Assembly: GCA_947167135.1 (NCBI GenBank)
Contig: CAMVGV010000017.1
Coordinates: 1 to 51,623, forward strand
DNA length: 51,623 nt
DNA from: an uncultured Lachnospiraceae bacterium
Lineage (GTDB): Bacteria > Bacillota > Clostridia > Lachnospirales > Lachnospiraceae
Direction of reading: 5' to 3'
Both the position numbers and the translations under genes were made by a program. Below the pieces are notes generated by a model, which had not been told where the DNA came from, did not search any database, and saw nothing but the letters and a program-made list of their open reading frames with translations. The stretch's first letter is position 1. Every line of letters begins with the position of its first letter. Positions 26,000-33,280 of the stretch are shown one piece after another.

Positions 26000-26021
26000 C
26001 CGGATTTAAGTACGAGGAAAT

Positions 26022-26240
26022 ATGTCGAAAGCAGATGTAATTGAAATTGAAGGAAAAGTAGTGGAAAAGCTCCCCAATGCGATGTTCCAGGTGGAGCTGG
26101 AGAACGGACACCAGGTACTTGCCCATATAAGCGGCAAGCTCAGGATGAACTTCATCCGTATTCTTCCCGGTGATAAGGTTACCATAGAGATGTCTCCCTA
26201 TGACCTTTCAAAGGGCAGGATCATCTGGAGGGATAAATAG
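26022..26240 (+). CDS. infA: Translation initiation factor IF-1
   Basis: A 72-residue OB-fold protein ([20 protein letters not shown] ... [22 protein letters not shown]). It occupies the ribosomal A site during initiation. ATG follows GAGG. A promoter for the downstream genes lies right after it. Confidence 0.97.
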   Translation: MSKADVIEIEGKVVEKLPNAMFQVELENGHQVLAHISGKLRMNFIRILPGDKVTIEMSPYDLSKGRIIWRDK

Positions 26241-26259
26241 GTTCTCCTTGAAAAACTTC

Positions 26260-26289
26260 TTGCATGGTAAGACATTATAGTGATATAAT
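26260..26289 (+). promoter_or_regulatory. Internal promoter between infA and rpmJ
   Basis: TTGCAT at 26260-26265, an 18-nt spacer ending in TGA (extended -10), and TATAAT at 26284-26289. It lies 92 bp before the rpmJ ATG and should start a transcript covering rpmJ through rplQ (the alpha operon). Confidence 0.75.
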
Positions 26290-26333
26290 ACCATTCGGCT
26301 TTCGCAAGAAACGCATCAGAGGATGTGTCAGAG

Positions 26334-26374
26334 CCGCTTATATAGCGGTGTTTACAGAAAAAGGAAGGAGCGGC
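26334..26374 (+). promoter_or_regulatory. Leader of rpmJ with two alternative pairings near the ribosome site
   Basis: CCGCT (26334-26338) can pair with AGCGG at 26344-26348 around a TATAT loop. GCCGCT (26333-26338) can instead pair with AGCGGC at 26369-26374, which overlaps the GGAG ribosome site 10 nt before the ATG. The second pairing would hide the site. The pattern matches those before rplO and echF. Confidence 0.5.
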
Positions 26375-26380
26375 ATCGAA

Positions 26381-26494
26381 ATGAAGGTCAGGTCTTCGGT
26401 AAAACCTATGTGCGAAAAGTGCAAGGTTATCAAGAGAAAAGGAAAGATAAGAATAATCTGCGAGAACCCCAAGCATAAGCAGGTTCAGGGATAA
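26381..26494 (+). CDS. rpmJ: 50S ribosomal protein L36, zinc-binding type
   Basis: A 37-residue L36 ([20 protein letters not shown] ... [12 protein letters not shown]). The C-x-x-C, Cys and His of the zinc knuckle are present (CEKC, IC, KH). ATG 26381; the frame is open further upstream through the structured leader, but homologues start here. Confidence 0.95.
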   Translation: MKVRSSVKPMCEKCKVIKRKGKIRIICENPKHKQVQG

Positions 26495-26573
26495 AGCCAT
26501 CGGTTTTGTTCCGGGGGATCGTGATTCATAAAATTTGCGTACTATAATTTAAAAAAGGAGGTTTGTGCTCACA

Positions 26574-26942
26574 ATGGCTCGTATCGCTGGTGTTGATTTA
26601 CCTAGAGAGAAGAGAGTTGAGATCGGTCTTACCTATATTTATGGCATAGGCAGAGCCAGCTCAAATGAGATTCTTTCAAAGGCAGGCGTCAATCCTGACA
26701 CCAGAGTCAGGGATCTAAAGGAAGATGAAGTAGCAAAGATCCGTGATATTCTGGAAAAAGAGTATACCATCGAAGGTGACCTTCGTCGTCAGGTAGCCAT
26801 GGACATCAAGAGACTTACGGAGATCGGATGCTACAGAGGCGTTCGTCACAGAAAGTCCCTTCCATGCCGTGGACAGAAGACAAAGACAAATGCCAGGACT
26901 TGTAAAGGTCCCAGAAGAACAGTTGCCAATAAGAAGAAGTAA
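26574..26942 (+). CDS. rpsM: 30S ribosomal protein S13
   Basis: A 122-residue S13 ([26 protein letters not shown]). The C-terminal [21 protein letters not shown] block contacts the P-site tRNA. ATG 26574 lies 11 nt after AGGAGGT; an earlier GTG (26565) is too close to that site. A TATAAT at 26543-26548 without a clear -35 may be a weak extra promoter. Confidence 0.95.
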   Translation: MARIAGVDLPREKRVEIGLTYIYGIGRASSNEILSKAGVNPDTRVRDLKEDEVAKIRDILEKEYTIEGDLRRQVAMDIKRLTEIGCYRGVRHRKSLPCRGQKTKTNARTCKGPRRTVANKKK

Positions 26943-27008
26943 TTCTTCCCGGTTGGCAGTATTACGTACCACATTAACAAGGAATAAGAGAAAGTAGGTT
27001 AGTTTTAA

Positions 27009-27410
27009 ATGGCTAAACAGCAATCTGGCGCGAAGAAATCTACAAAGAGGCGCGTTAAGAAAAACGTTGAACACGGACAGGCACATATTCAGTCATCTTT
27101 CAACAACACTATTGTTACTCTGACTGATTCTGAAGGAAATGCCCTTGCCTGGGCAAGTGCCGGTGGTCTTGGTTTTAGAGGTTCAAGGAAATCTACTCCG
27201 TATGCAGCTCAGGTAGCAGCAGAGACAGCTACCAAGGCAGCTCTCGTACATGGACTTAAATCAGTAGACGTAATGGTCAAGGGACCGGGCTCGGGAAGAG
27301 AAGCAGCTATCCGTGCTTTATCAGCAGCAGGTCTTCAGATCACAAGTATTAAGGATGTTACTCCGGTGCCGCACAATGGATGCCGCCCGCCGAAGAGAAG
27401 GAGAGTGTAA
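27009..27410 (+). CDS. rpsK: 30S ribosomal protein S11
   Basis: A 133-residue S11. [30 protein letters not shown] (partly shown) and the C-terminal [18 protein letters not shown] are canonical. It forms the platform near the E site. rpsD starts 5 bp after the stop region. Confidence 0.96.
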   Translation: MAKQQSGAKKSTKRRVKKNVEHGQAHIQSSFNNTIVTLTDSEGNALAWASAGGLGFRGSRKSTPYAAQVAAETATKAALVHGLKSVDVMVKGPGSGREAAIRALSAAGLQITSIKDVTPVPHNGCRPPKRRRV

Positions 27411-27414
27411 GCAT

Positions 27415-28008
27415 ATGGCAGTTAATAGAGTACCTGTTCTTAAAAGATGCAGATCTCTTGGTCTTGAGCCTGCATATTTGGGATACAGCAAGAAATCAAC
27501 AAGACAGCTTATCCGTTCCAGCAGGAAGGTAAGTGAGTACGGACTTCAGCTTCGCGAAAAGCAGAAGGCAAAATTCATATACGGCGTTTTGGAGAAGCCT
27601 TTCAGGAACTATTATAAGAAGGCTGACCGCATGAAGGGAATGACCGGTGAGAATCTCCTCGTTCTTCTTGAACAGAGGCTTGACAATGTGGTATTCCGTC
27701 TGGGCTTTGCGCGTACAAGGCGTGAGGCACGTCAGATGGTAGATCACAAGGCATTTTCCGTTAACGGAAGGACGATAAATATTCCTTCATATTCTGTAAA
27801 GCCGGGTGATGTAGTGGAGATCAGGGAGAAGGCCAGATCCTCACAGCACATCAAGGATATTCTTGATTACACGGCTGACAGAGCGGTTCCTGCCTGGCTT
27901 ACGGCAGAACCCGAGAACTTTAAGGGTACCGTTAGTGAGCTTCCGTCAAGGGATCAGATAGATGTTCCCGTAGACGAGCTGGCTATCGTCGAGCTCTATT
28001 CTAAGTAA
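27415..28008 (+). CDS. rpsD: 30S ribosomal protein S4
   Basis: A 197-residue S4. The S4 RNA-binding domain begins at [24 protein letters not shown]. The N-terminal zinc cysteines of some S4 proteins are absent (only one Cys), so this is the zinc-free form. Start at ATG 27415; the open frame to 27313 runs inside rpsK. In many bacteria S4 represses the alpha operon. Confidence 0.96.
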   Translation: MAVNRVPVLKRCRSLGLEPAYLGYSKKSTRQLIRSSRKVSEYGLQLREKQKAKFIYGVLEKPFRNYYKKADRMKGMTGENLLVLLEQRLDNVVFRLGFARTRREARQMVDHKAFSVNGRTINIPSYSVKPGDVVEIREKARSSQHIKDILDYTADRAVPAWLTAEPENFKGTVSELPSRDQIDVPVDELAIVELYSK

Positions 28009-28017
28009 ATATATACT

Positions 28018-28067
28018 ACAACCATTCTGAACAGCAGCTTACGGTTTCCGTAAGTGGCGCAGGTTGT
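28018..28067 (+). promoter_or_regulatory. Stem-loop between rpsD and rpoA
   Basis: Outer arms ACAACC (28018-28023) and GGTTGT (28062-28067) enclose an inner hairpin CTTACGG/CCGTAAG with a TTT loop (28038-28054). It lies 29 nt before the rpoA start. No T-run follows. It may protect an mRNA end or bind a regulator; that is inference. Confidence 0.5.
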
Positions 28068-28095
28068 CATTCCAGAAACAGAAGGAGGTATCTGT

Positions 28096-29061
28096 TTGTT
28101 AGAATTCGAAAAGCCGAAGATAGATATACTGGATCTGTCAAGTGACGGCAAGTACGGCAAATTTGTAGTAGAGCCTCTTGAGCGCGGTTATGGCGTTACC
28201 CTTGGAAATTCACTTCGCAGGATCATGCTTTCGTCCCTTCCCGGTGCTGCAGTCAGCAGGGTAAAGATCGACGGTATTCTCCACGAGTTTACATCTATTC
28301 CCGGGGTAAAGGAGGATGTAACCGAGATCATTCTTAATATTAAGAATCTTTCGATCAAAAACAACAGCTCGACGGATGAAGTGAAGACCGCATATATCGA
28401 GTTTGAGGGAGAGGGCGAAGTAACAGCTGCCGATATCCAGGTAGATCAGGACATTGAGATAATCAACAAGGATCAGCACATTGCCACGGTAAGCGGCGGC
28501 AAGGGAAGCAAGCTCTATATGGAGCTTACCATCACCAAGGGAAGGGGCTATGTGAGCTCCGACAAGAACAAGGGTGAGGATCTTCCTATCGGAGTGATCG
28601 CGGTTGATTCCATTTATACACCTGTGGAAAGGGTGAACTTAAGTGTCGAGAATACCCGTGTGGGTCAGCAGACTGACTTTGATAAGTTGACTTTGGATGT
28701 ATTTACAGACGGCACTCTTACACCCCAGGAAGCGGTATCACTCGCAGCAAAGGTTCTTTCCGAGCATCTGTCCCTCTTCATCAATCTTTCCGATGTTGCG
28801 GGAACCACTGATGTTATGGTAGAGCCTCCCAGCACCGAGACAAAGAAGGTGCTGGAGATGAATATTGACGAGCTGGAGCTTTCGGTACGCTCATATAACT
28901 GCTTAAAGAGAGCGGGTATCAATACGGTTGCAGAGCTTATTGACAGAACTCCGGAAGATATGATGAAGGTTCGCAATCTGGGACGCAAGTCTCTTGAAGA
29001 AGTTCTTGCAAAGCTGAATGAGCTTGGTTTAAGGCTTAATGAGGGCGACATTACAGAGTAA
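28096..29061 (+). CDS. rpoA: RNA polymerase alpha subunit
   Basis: A 321-residue alpha subunit. The N-terminal dimerisation domain holds [30 protein letters not shown] in family form (here [20 protein letters not shown]). The C-terminal domain (about 250-315) carries [21 protein letters not shown] and [11 protein letters not shown], the UP-element and activator surface. The start is TTG at 28096, 6 nt after a perfect AAGGAGGT. The open frame to 28054 overlaps the upstream hairpin. Confidence 0.96.
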   Translation: MLEFEKPKIDILDLSSDGKYGKFVVEPLERGYGVTLGNSLRRIMLSSLPGAAVSRVKIDGILHEFTSIPGVKEDVTEIILNIKNLSIKNNSSTDEVKTAYIEFEGEGEVTAADIQVDQDIEIINKDQHIATVSGGKGSKLYMELTITKGRGYVSSDKNKGEDLPIGVIAVDSIYTPVERVNLSVENTRVGQQTDFDKLTLDVFTDGTLTPQEAVSLAAKVLSEHLSLFINLSDVAGTTDVMVEPPSTETKKVLEMNIDELELSVRSYNCLKRAGINTVAELIDRTPEDMMKVRNLGRKSLEEVLAKLNELGLRLNEGDITE

Positions 29062-29073
29062 AGAATAATTGCA

Positions 29074-29153
29074 GGAACGGTAAATCCGAAGGGTTCGTTC
29101 CGGCACTCTTATTAAGGGATCCCATAAGACGAAGAACGCAGAGATCCTTAAGC
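29074..29153 (+). promoter_or_regulatory. Two hairpins between rpoA and rplQ
   Basis: GGAACG/CGTTCC (29074-29101) and TTAAGG(G)ATC/GATCCTTAA (about 29112-29151). They occupy the 107-nt gap before the rplQ ribosome site AAAAGGAGGT. No promoter was recognised. Confidence 0.4.
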
Positions 29154-29168
29154 CAAAAGGAGGTAAAA

Positions 29169-29768
29169 ATGGCTAAGTACAGAAAATTAGGACGCACAGC
29201 ATCACAGAGAAAGGCACTTCTCCGTAACCAGGTGACTGCTCTTATCCTTAACGGAAAGATCCGCACCACTGCCGCAAAGGCAGAAGAGGTTCAGAGGATA
29301 GCTGAGAAGATCATCACCCTTGCCATAAGGGAAAAGGATAACTTTGAAAAGGTGACCATCAAGGCAAAGGAGCCTGTACGTGACAAGGACGGGCACAGGG
29401 TTAAGCAGATAGTTGACAGGAACGACCGTGAAAAGGTTCTTTCTGAGACTATCCGTGACGAGAACGGCAAGCTTCTCCATATTGAGAACGGTGTCACCGT
29501 TACCAAGTACAACATCGTTGATAAGGAGATAAAGAAGGATCTTCCTTCAAGGCTTCATGCACGTCGTCAGATGCTGAAGGTTCTCTATCCCGTGACCGAG
29601 AATCCTACGGGAAAGAAGAAGGACAGAAAAGAGGTTGATCTTCCCGCAAAGCTTTTTGACGAGATCGCACCGAAATATGCAGACCGGAAGGGTGGATATA
29701 CCCGTATCGTAAAGATCGGTCTCCGTAAGGGTGACAATGCAATGGAAGTTCTCCTTGAGCTTGTCTGA
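29169..29768 (+). CDS. rplQ: 50S ribosomal protein L17, enlarged form
   Basis: A 199-residue L17; many bacterial L17 proteins have 115-130 residues. The N-terminal [20 protein letters not shown] and the C-terminal [23 protein letters not shown] (partly shown) match the family. Between about residues 60 and 150 lies an added charged region ([18 protein letters not shown] through [15 protein letters not shown]). Related insertions are known in Lachnospiraceae L17, as far as I recall. Last gene of the alpha operon, followed by a terminator. Confidence 0.93.
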   Translation: MAKYRKLGRTASQRKALLRNQVTALILNGKIRTTAAKAEEVQRIAEKIITLAIREKDNFEKVTIKAKEPVRDKDGHRVKQIVDRNDREKVLSETIRDENGKLLHIENGVTVTKYNIVDKEIKKDLPSRLHARRQMLKVLYPVTENPTGKKKDRKEVDLPAKLFDEIAPKYADRKGGYTRIVKIGLRKGDNAMEVLLELV

Positions 29769-29794
29769 TCTGTTGAACAGTTTAATCGTTTATC

Positions 29795-29829
29795 AAGGGA
29801 GAGGTGTTTTACACGCTCTCCCTTTGTTC
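29795..29829 (+). terminator. Terminator after rplQ
   Basis: AAGGGAGAG (29795-29803) pairs with CTCTCCCTT (29816-29824), with inner GTGT/ACAC pairs, followed by TGTTCTT. It lies 27 bp after the rplQ stop and only 6 bp before the next ATG, so it may attenuate rather than fully stop transcription into the transporter genes. Confidence 0.65.
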
Positions 29830-29834
29830 TTATC

Positions 29835-31634
29835 ATGGGAATAGTCGAAGCAAAAAACGTCACATTTGAATATGTAAAAAGAGATGAAGAGGGTAATGCC
29901 GAGGGCTTTATCCGCGCTCTCGACGGAGTGAGTCTCAGTATAAAAAGGGGTGAATTCATTGCGGTACTCGGGGGGAACGGGTCCGGAAAATCCACCTTTG
30001 CAAAGCATATAAATGCGATCCTCTATCCCGGCGAGGGTATGGTCATCGTTGACGGGAAGGACACGAAGAAGCCGGAGAATCTCTGGGATATACGTCAGGA
30101 AGCCGGAATGATCTTCCAGAATCCCGATAACCAGATAATAGGCAATGTGGTGGAGGAGGACGTCGGTTTCGGGCCGGAGAATATGGGTATTCCCACCAAA
30201 GAGATATGGGAGAGGGTAAACGAGGCTCTGAAAGCAGTGGGTATGTATGCCTACAGGAAGCATTCACCGAATAAGCTGTCCGGAGGACAGAAGCAAAGAG
30301 TCGCGATCGCGGGTGTGATGGCAATGCATCCAAAGTGCATAATAATGGATGAACCCACAGCCATGCTTGATCCGATGGGAAGAAAAGAAGTCATCCGTCA
30401 GGTCCGTGCCTTAAATGATGTGGAAAAGATCACAATAATCCTTATCACCCACTATATGGAAGAGGTGATATACGCAGACCGGGTTTATGTAATGGATAAG
30501 GGGCGGGTCGCAATGCAGGGAACTCCAAGGGAGATCTTTTCAGAGGTGGACAGACTCAGGGAGCTCAGGCTCGATGTGCCCCAGAGCACCATACTGTCCC
30601 ACGAGCTTAATAAAGCCGGTTTTCAGCTTCCGGAGGGTATATTAAGGAGAGAGGAGTTCGTCCACGAGCTTGTAAAATATGTAGGCGGAAGGTTTTACGG
30701 AGGAAGCCTGGAGTCAGTGAAGGAGCCGAAGGAGGCGTCTGATTACACAAAACCGGGGATGACAGAGAGAGACCCCAGGGAATCTCTTATACTTGACAAG
30801 GTGACCTATACGTATGAAAAGGGCTCCGGAAATGAGATACGTGCTCTTGACAACGTATCCGTCCAGATCGGGAAGGGTGAATTCATCGGACTCATAGGTC
30901 ATACGGGTTCCGGAAAGTCTACTTTTGTCCAGCATCTGAACGGACTGTTGAAGCCTACCTCCGGGCAGGTTTATTTCAGGGGAGAGGACATTTCTGACAA
31001 AAAGTACAGGAAGATAAATCTGAGATCTCATGTGGGACTGGTATTCCAGTATCCGGAGCATCAGCTTTTTGAAGAAACGGTATTCAAGGATGTTTGCTTC
31101 GGACCGAAGAATGTGGGTATGGATGATAAACAGACTGAGCTCTCGGCATATGAGGCCTTGAGAAGCGTGCATCTCCCTGAAGAGTACTATTTCAGCTCCC
31201 CCTTTGAGCTTTCCGGAGGACAGAAGAGGAAGGTGGCAATAGCGGGAGTACTTGCCATGAAGCCGGATATCCTTATCCTGGATGAGCCCACTGCCGGACT
31301 GGATCCCAAGGGCCGCGACGAGATACTTGAGCTTATGCGGGATCTTCACGAGAATAAGGGGATCACGGTGATCCTGGTTTCACACAGCATGGAAGATGTG
31401 GCCAACTATGTAAAACGGATACTGGTAATGGATAAGGGGCGTATCATAATGGACGGTGATCCGAAGCATATTTTTATGCGCTATAAGGAGCTTGAGAATA
31501 TCGGGCTATCCGCCCCTGAGGTATGTTACCTTATGCGTGCTCTTCGTGACAGGGGCTTTGATATCGATCCATCGGTCACTACCATTGATGCGGCTGTTTA
31601 TGAGATCCTGCGTATTACGGGACAGGGGGCTTAG
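29835..31634 (+). CDS. Fused energy-coupling factor ATPases EcfA1-EcfA2
   Basis: A 599-residue protein with two complete ABC ATPase domains. Domain 1 (about 1-280): Walker A GGNGSGKST, Q-loop QNPDNQI, signature LSGGQKQRVAIAG, Walker B CIIMDEPTAMLD. Domain 2 (about 315-595): Walker A GHTGSGKST, QYPEHQLF, LSGGQKRKVAIAG, ILILDEPTAGLD. Separate genes for EcfA1 and EcfA2 are the rule; here one chain should form the whole ATPase pair. Each half matches its ECF subtype (QNPDNQ and QYPEHQ). No good ribosome site precedes ATG 29835. It is followed by ecfT after 2 bp. Confidence 0.92.
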   Translation: MGIVEAKNVTFEYVKRDEEGNAEGFIRALDGVSLSIKRGEFIAVLGGNGSGKSTFAKHINAILYPGEGMVIVDGKDTKKPENLWDIRQEAGMIFQNPDNQIIGNVVEEDVGFGPENMGIPTKEIWERVNEALKAVGMYAYRKHSPNKLSGGQKQRVAIAGVMAMHPKCIIMDEPTAMLDPMGRKEVIRQVRALNDVEKITIILITHYMEEVIYADRVYVMDKGRVAMQGTPREIFSEVDRLRELRLDVPQSTILSHELNKAGFQLPEGILRREEFVHELVKYVGGRFYGGSLESVKEPKEASDYTKPGMTERDPRESLILDKVTYTYEKGSGNEIRALDNVSVQIGKGEFIGLIGHTGSGKSTFVQHLNGLLKPTSGQVYFRGEDISDKKYRKINLRSHVGLVFQYPEHQLFEETVFKDVCFGPKNVGMDDKQTELSAYEALRSVHLPEEYYFSSPFELSGGQKRKVAIAGVLAMKPDILILDEPTAGLDPKGRDEILELMRDLHENKGITVILVSHSMEDVANYVKRILVMDKGRIIMDGDPKHIFMRYKELENIGLSAPEVCYLMRALRDRGFDIDPSVTTIDAAVYEILRITGQGA

Positions 31635-31636
31635 GG

Positions 31637-32440
31637 ATGCTTAGAGAGATAACCCTGGGTCAGTATTACAGTACTGAATCAAAAATACATTCGCTGGATC
31701 CGAGGACAAAGATCACCGGAACCTTCATTTTCATTATTTCCCTGTTTCTCTTCAGAAGTGTGGTGACTACAATTACTGCGGCTTTTTTTCTGGCCTTTGT
31801 CATTTCACTGTCAAGGGTGCCGCTCGGTTTTATACTGAGGGGAATGAAGAGCATTGTTTTTATACTGCTGATCACCGTGGTATTCAATCTCTTCCTTACG
31901 CCGGGAATCCCGCTCTTTTCATTTCACGGTCTGGTGATAAGTGATGAGGGACTGAAGGTTGCGGCCTTCACTGCGGTACGCCTGATCTTTTTGATAATCG
32001 GTTCATCAATAATGACACTTACCACGACGCCCAACAACCTGACCGACGGGCTTGAGGCTCTGATGAATCCGCTGAAGGTTTTCAGGGTACCGGTACACGA
32101 GGTGGCAATGATGATGTCCATTGCCCTCCGCTTCATACCGATTTTAATGGAAGAAACCGACAAGATAATGAAGGCACAGGAAGCCCGCGGGGCGGATTTC
32201 GAAAGCGGAAATGTCATTGAGCGGGCAAAGGCACTGGTGCCGGTTCTGGTTCCGCTTTTTGTATCGGCATTCAGGCGGGCAAACGATCTTGCCATGGCAA
32301 TGGAGGCCAGATGTTACCGCGGCGGCGAGGGCAGGACAAAGATGAAACCCCTGGTCTATAAGAGGATCGACCTTGCTGCTTATTTTGTTCTCGTGCTGTA
32401 TCTGGCGCTTATGATCCTTGCCGGCATTTTTGCGCCATGA
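31637..32440 (+). CDS. ecfT: Energy-coupling factor transmembrane protein EcfT
   Basis: A 267-residue membrane protein with about five or six hydrophobic helices. Two Ala-Arg-Gly-type coupling motifs, AQEARGADF and AMEARCYRGGEGRT, insert into the ATPases. It pairs with the fused EcfA protein upstream and with exchangeable substrate-binding S components, none of which is in the window. Its stop overlaps truA (ATGA). Confidence 0.93.
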   Translation: MLREITLGQYYSTESKIHSLDPRTKITGTFIFIISLFLFRSVVTTITAAFFLAFVISLSRVPLGFILRGMKSIVFILLITVVFNLFLTPGIPLFSFHGLVISDEGLKVAAFTAVRLIFLIIGSSIMTLTTTPNNLTDGLEALMNPLKVFRVPVHEVAMMMSIALRFIPILMEETDKIMKAQEARGADFESGNVIERAKALVPVLVPLFVSAFRRANDLAMAMEARCYRGGEGRTKMKPLVYKRIDLAAYFVLVLYLALMILAGIFAP

Positions 32441-33183
32441 AAAGAATTCTTATCAGGGTCTCTTATGACGGAACTTCATACCATGGATGGCAGGCGGCTG
32501 AGGAACAGGAAACCATAGCAGGGAATGTAGACCGTGCCCTGAAGCTTCTCACGGGAGAGGATATCAATGTAAGCGGGGCCAGCCGCACAGATGCCGGGGT
32601 TCACGCCCTTTGCAATCTGGCTGTTTTTGATACCGCTTCGTCTGTTCCCCCGGAACGCTTTTCTTATGCCCTGAATACCTGTCTACCGGAGGATATAAGG
32701 GTCATTTCCTCTGAGGAAGTCCCTAAAGACTTCCATCCGAGATTCCTAAAGACCGAAAAAACCTACCGTTACCGTATCCAGACCGGGGAAATGCCGGATC
32801 CCTTAAGGATACGTTACAGCTGGCACATCTCTTACCCGCTGGATATTCTATCAATGCAGGAAGCGGCAGCTTTTCTGAAGGGAGAGCACGATTTTAAGTC
32901 CTTCTGCTCGGTTCATACGGATGTGAAAACAACCATCCGTGAGATCACAGATATAGCTGTCTCCCAGGTGTCTGATGAGGTTCATATCACGGTAAAGGGA
33001 TACGGTTTTCTGTATAACATGGTAAGGATAATAACAGGAACACTTGTTGAGACCGGACGGGGGAGGCTGAAGAGCGGGGATATCCCTCTTATACTTAAAA
33101 GCTGTGACAGGAAAAATGCCGGACCTACCGCTCCTCCCCGGGGACTTACGCTAATGGGGATTGATATCCTGAGCGAGGCGTAG
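32437..33183 (+). CDS. truA: tRNA pseudouridine(38-40) synthase TruA
   Basis: A 248-residue enzyme. The catalytic aspartate is in GASRTDAGVHAL. YGFLYNMVRIITGTLVETGRG is the conserved second block. It modifies the anticodon arm of many tRNAs. It overlaps ecfT by 4 bp, the usual clostridial order after rplQ. The last codons and the TAG stop lie inside a copy of the dispersed hairpin repeat, so the C-terminal LSEA is repeat-encoded. Confidence 0.95.
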   Translation: MKRILIRVSYDGTSYHGWQAAEEQETIAGNVDRALKLLTGEDINVSGASRTDAGVHALCNLAVFDTASSVPPERFSYALNTCLPEDIRVISSEEVPKDFHPRFLKTEKTYRYRIQTGEMPDPLRIRYSWHISYPLDILSMQEAAAFLKGEHDFKSFCSVHTDVKTTIREITDIAVSQVSDEVHITVKGYGFLYNMVRIITGTLVETGRGRLKSGDIPLILKSCDRKNAGPTAPPRGLTLMGIDILSEA

Positions 33184-33187
33184 GATC
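33166..33187. repeat. Dispersed hairpin repeat overlapping the end of truA
   Basis: ATCCTGAGCGAGGCG runs into TAGGATC. The arms are ATCCT and AGGAT around the GAGCGAGGCGT core. The TAG of the right arm is the truA stop codon. Confidence 0.85.
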
Positions 33188-33235
33188 TTATTCGCGAAAG
33201 ATCTTAAAAAACATGGTATGCCTTTGTTTTCATAC

Positions 33236-33259
33236 GTCACTTGCGGGTCCGCAAGTGAC
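33236..33259. other. Perfect hairpin before hypF
   Basis: GTCACTTGCGG (33236-33246) and its exact complement (33249-33259) are separated by two bases. It ends 21 nt before the hypF ATG. A weaker GATCTT/AAGATC hairpin lies just upstream (33184-33205). There is no T-run. The stem could hide or protect the hypF translation start, since no strong ribosome site lies between it and the ATG. Confidence 0.55.
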
Positions 33260-33280
33260 TGTTATGAATAGTTACAAAAC

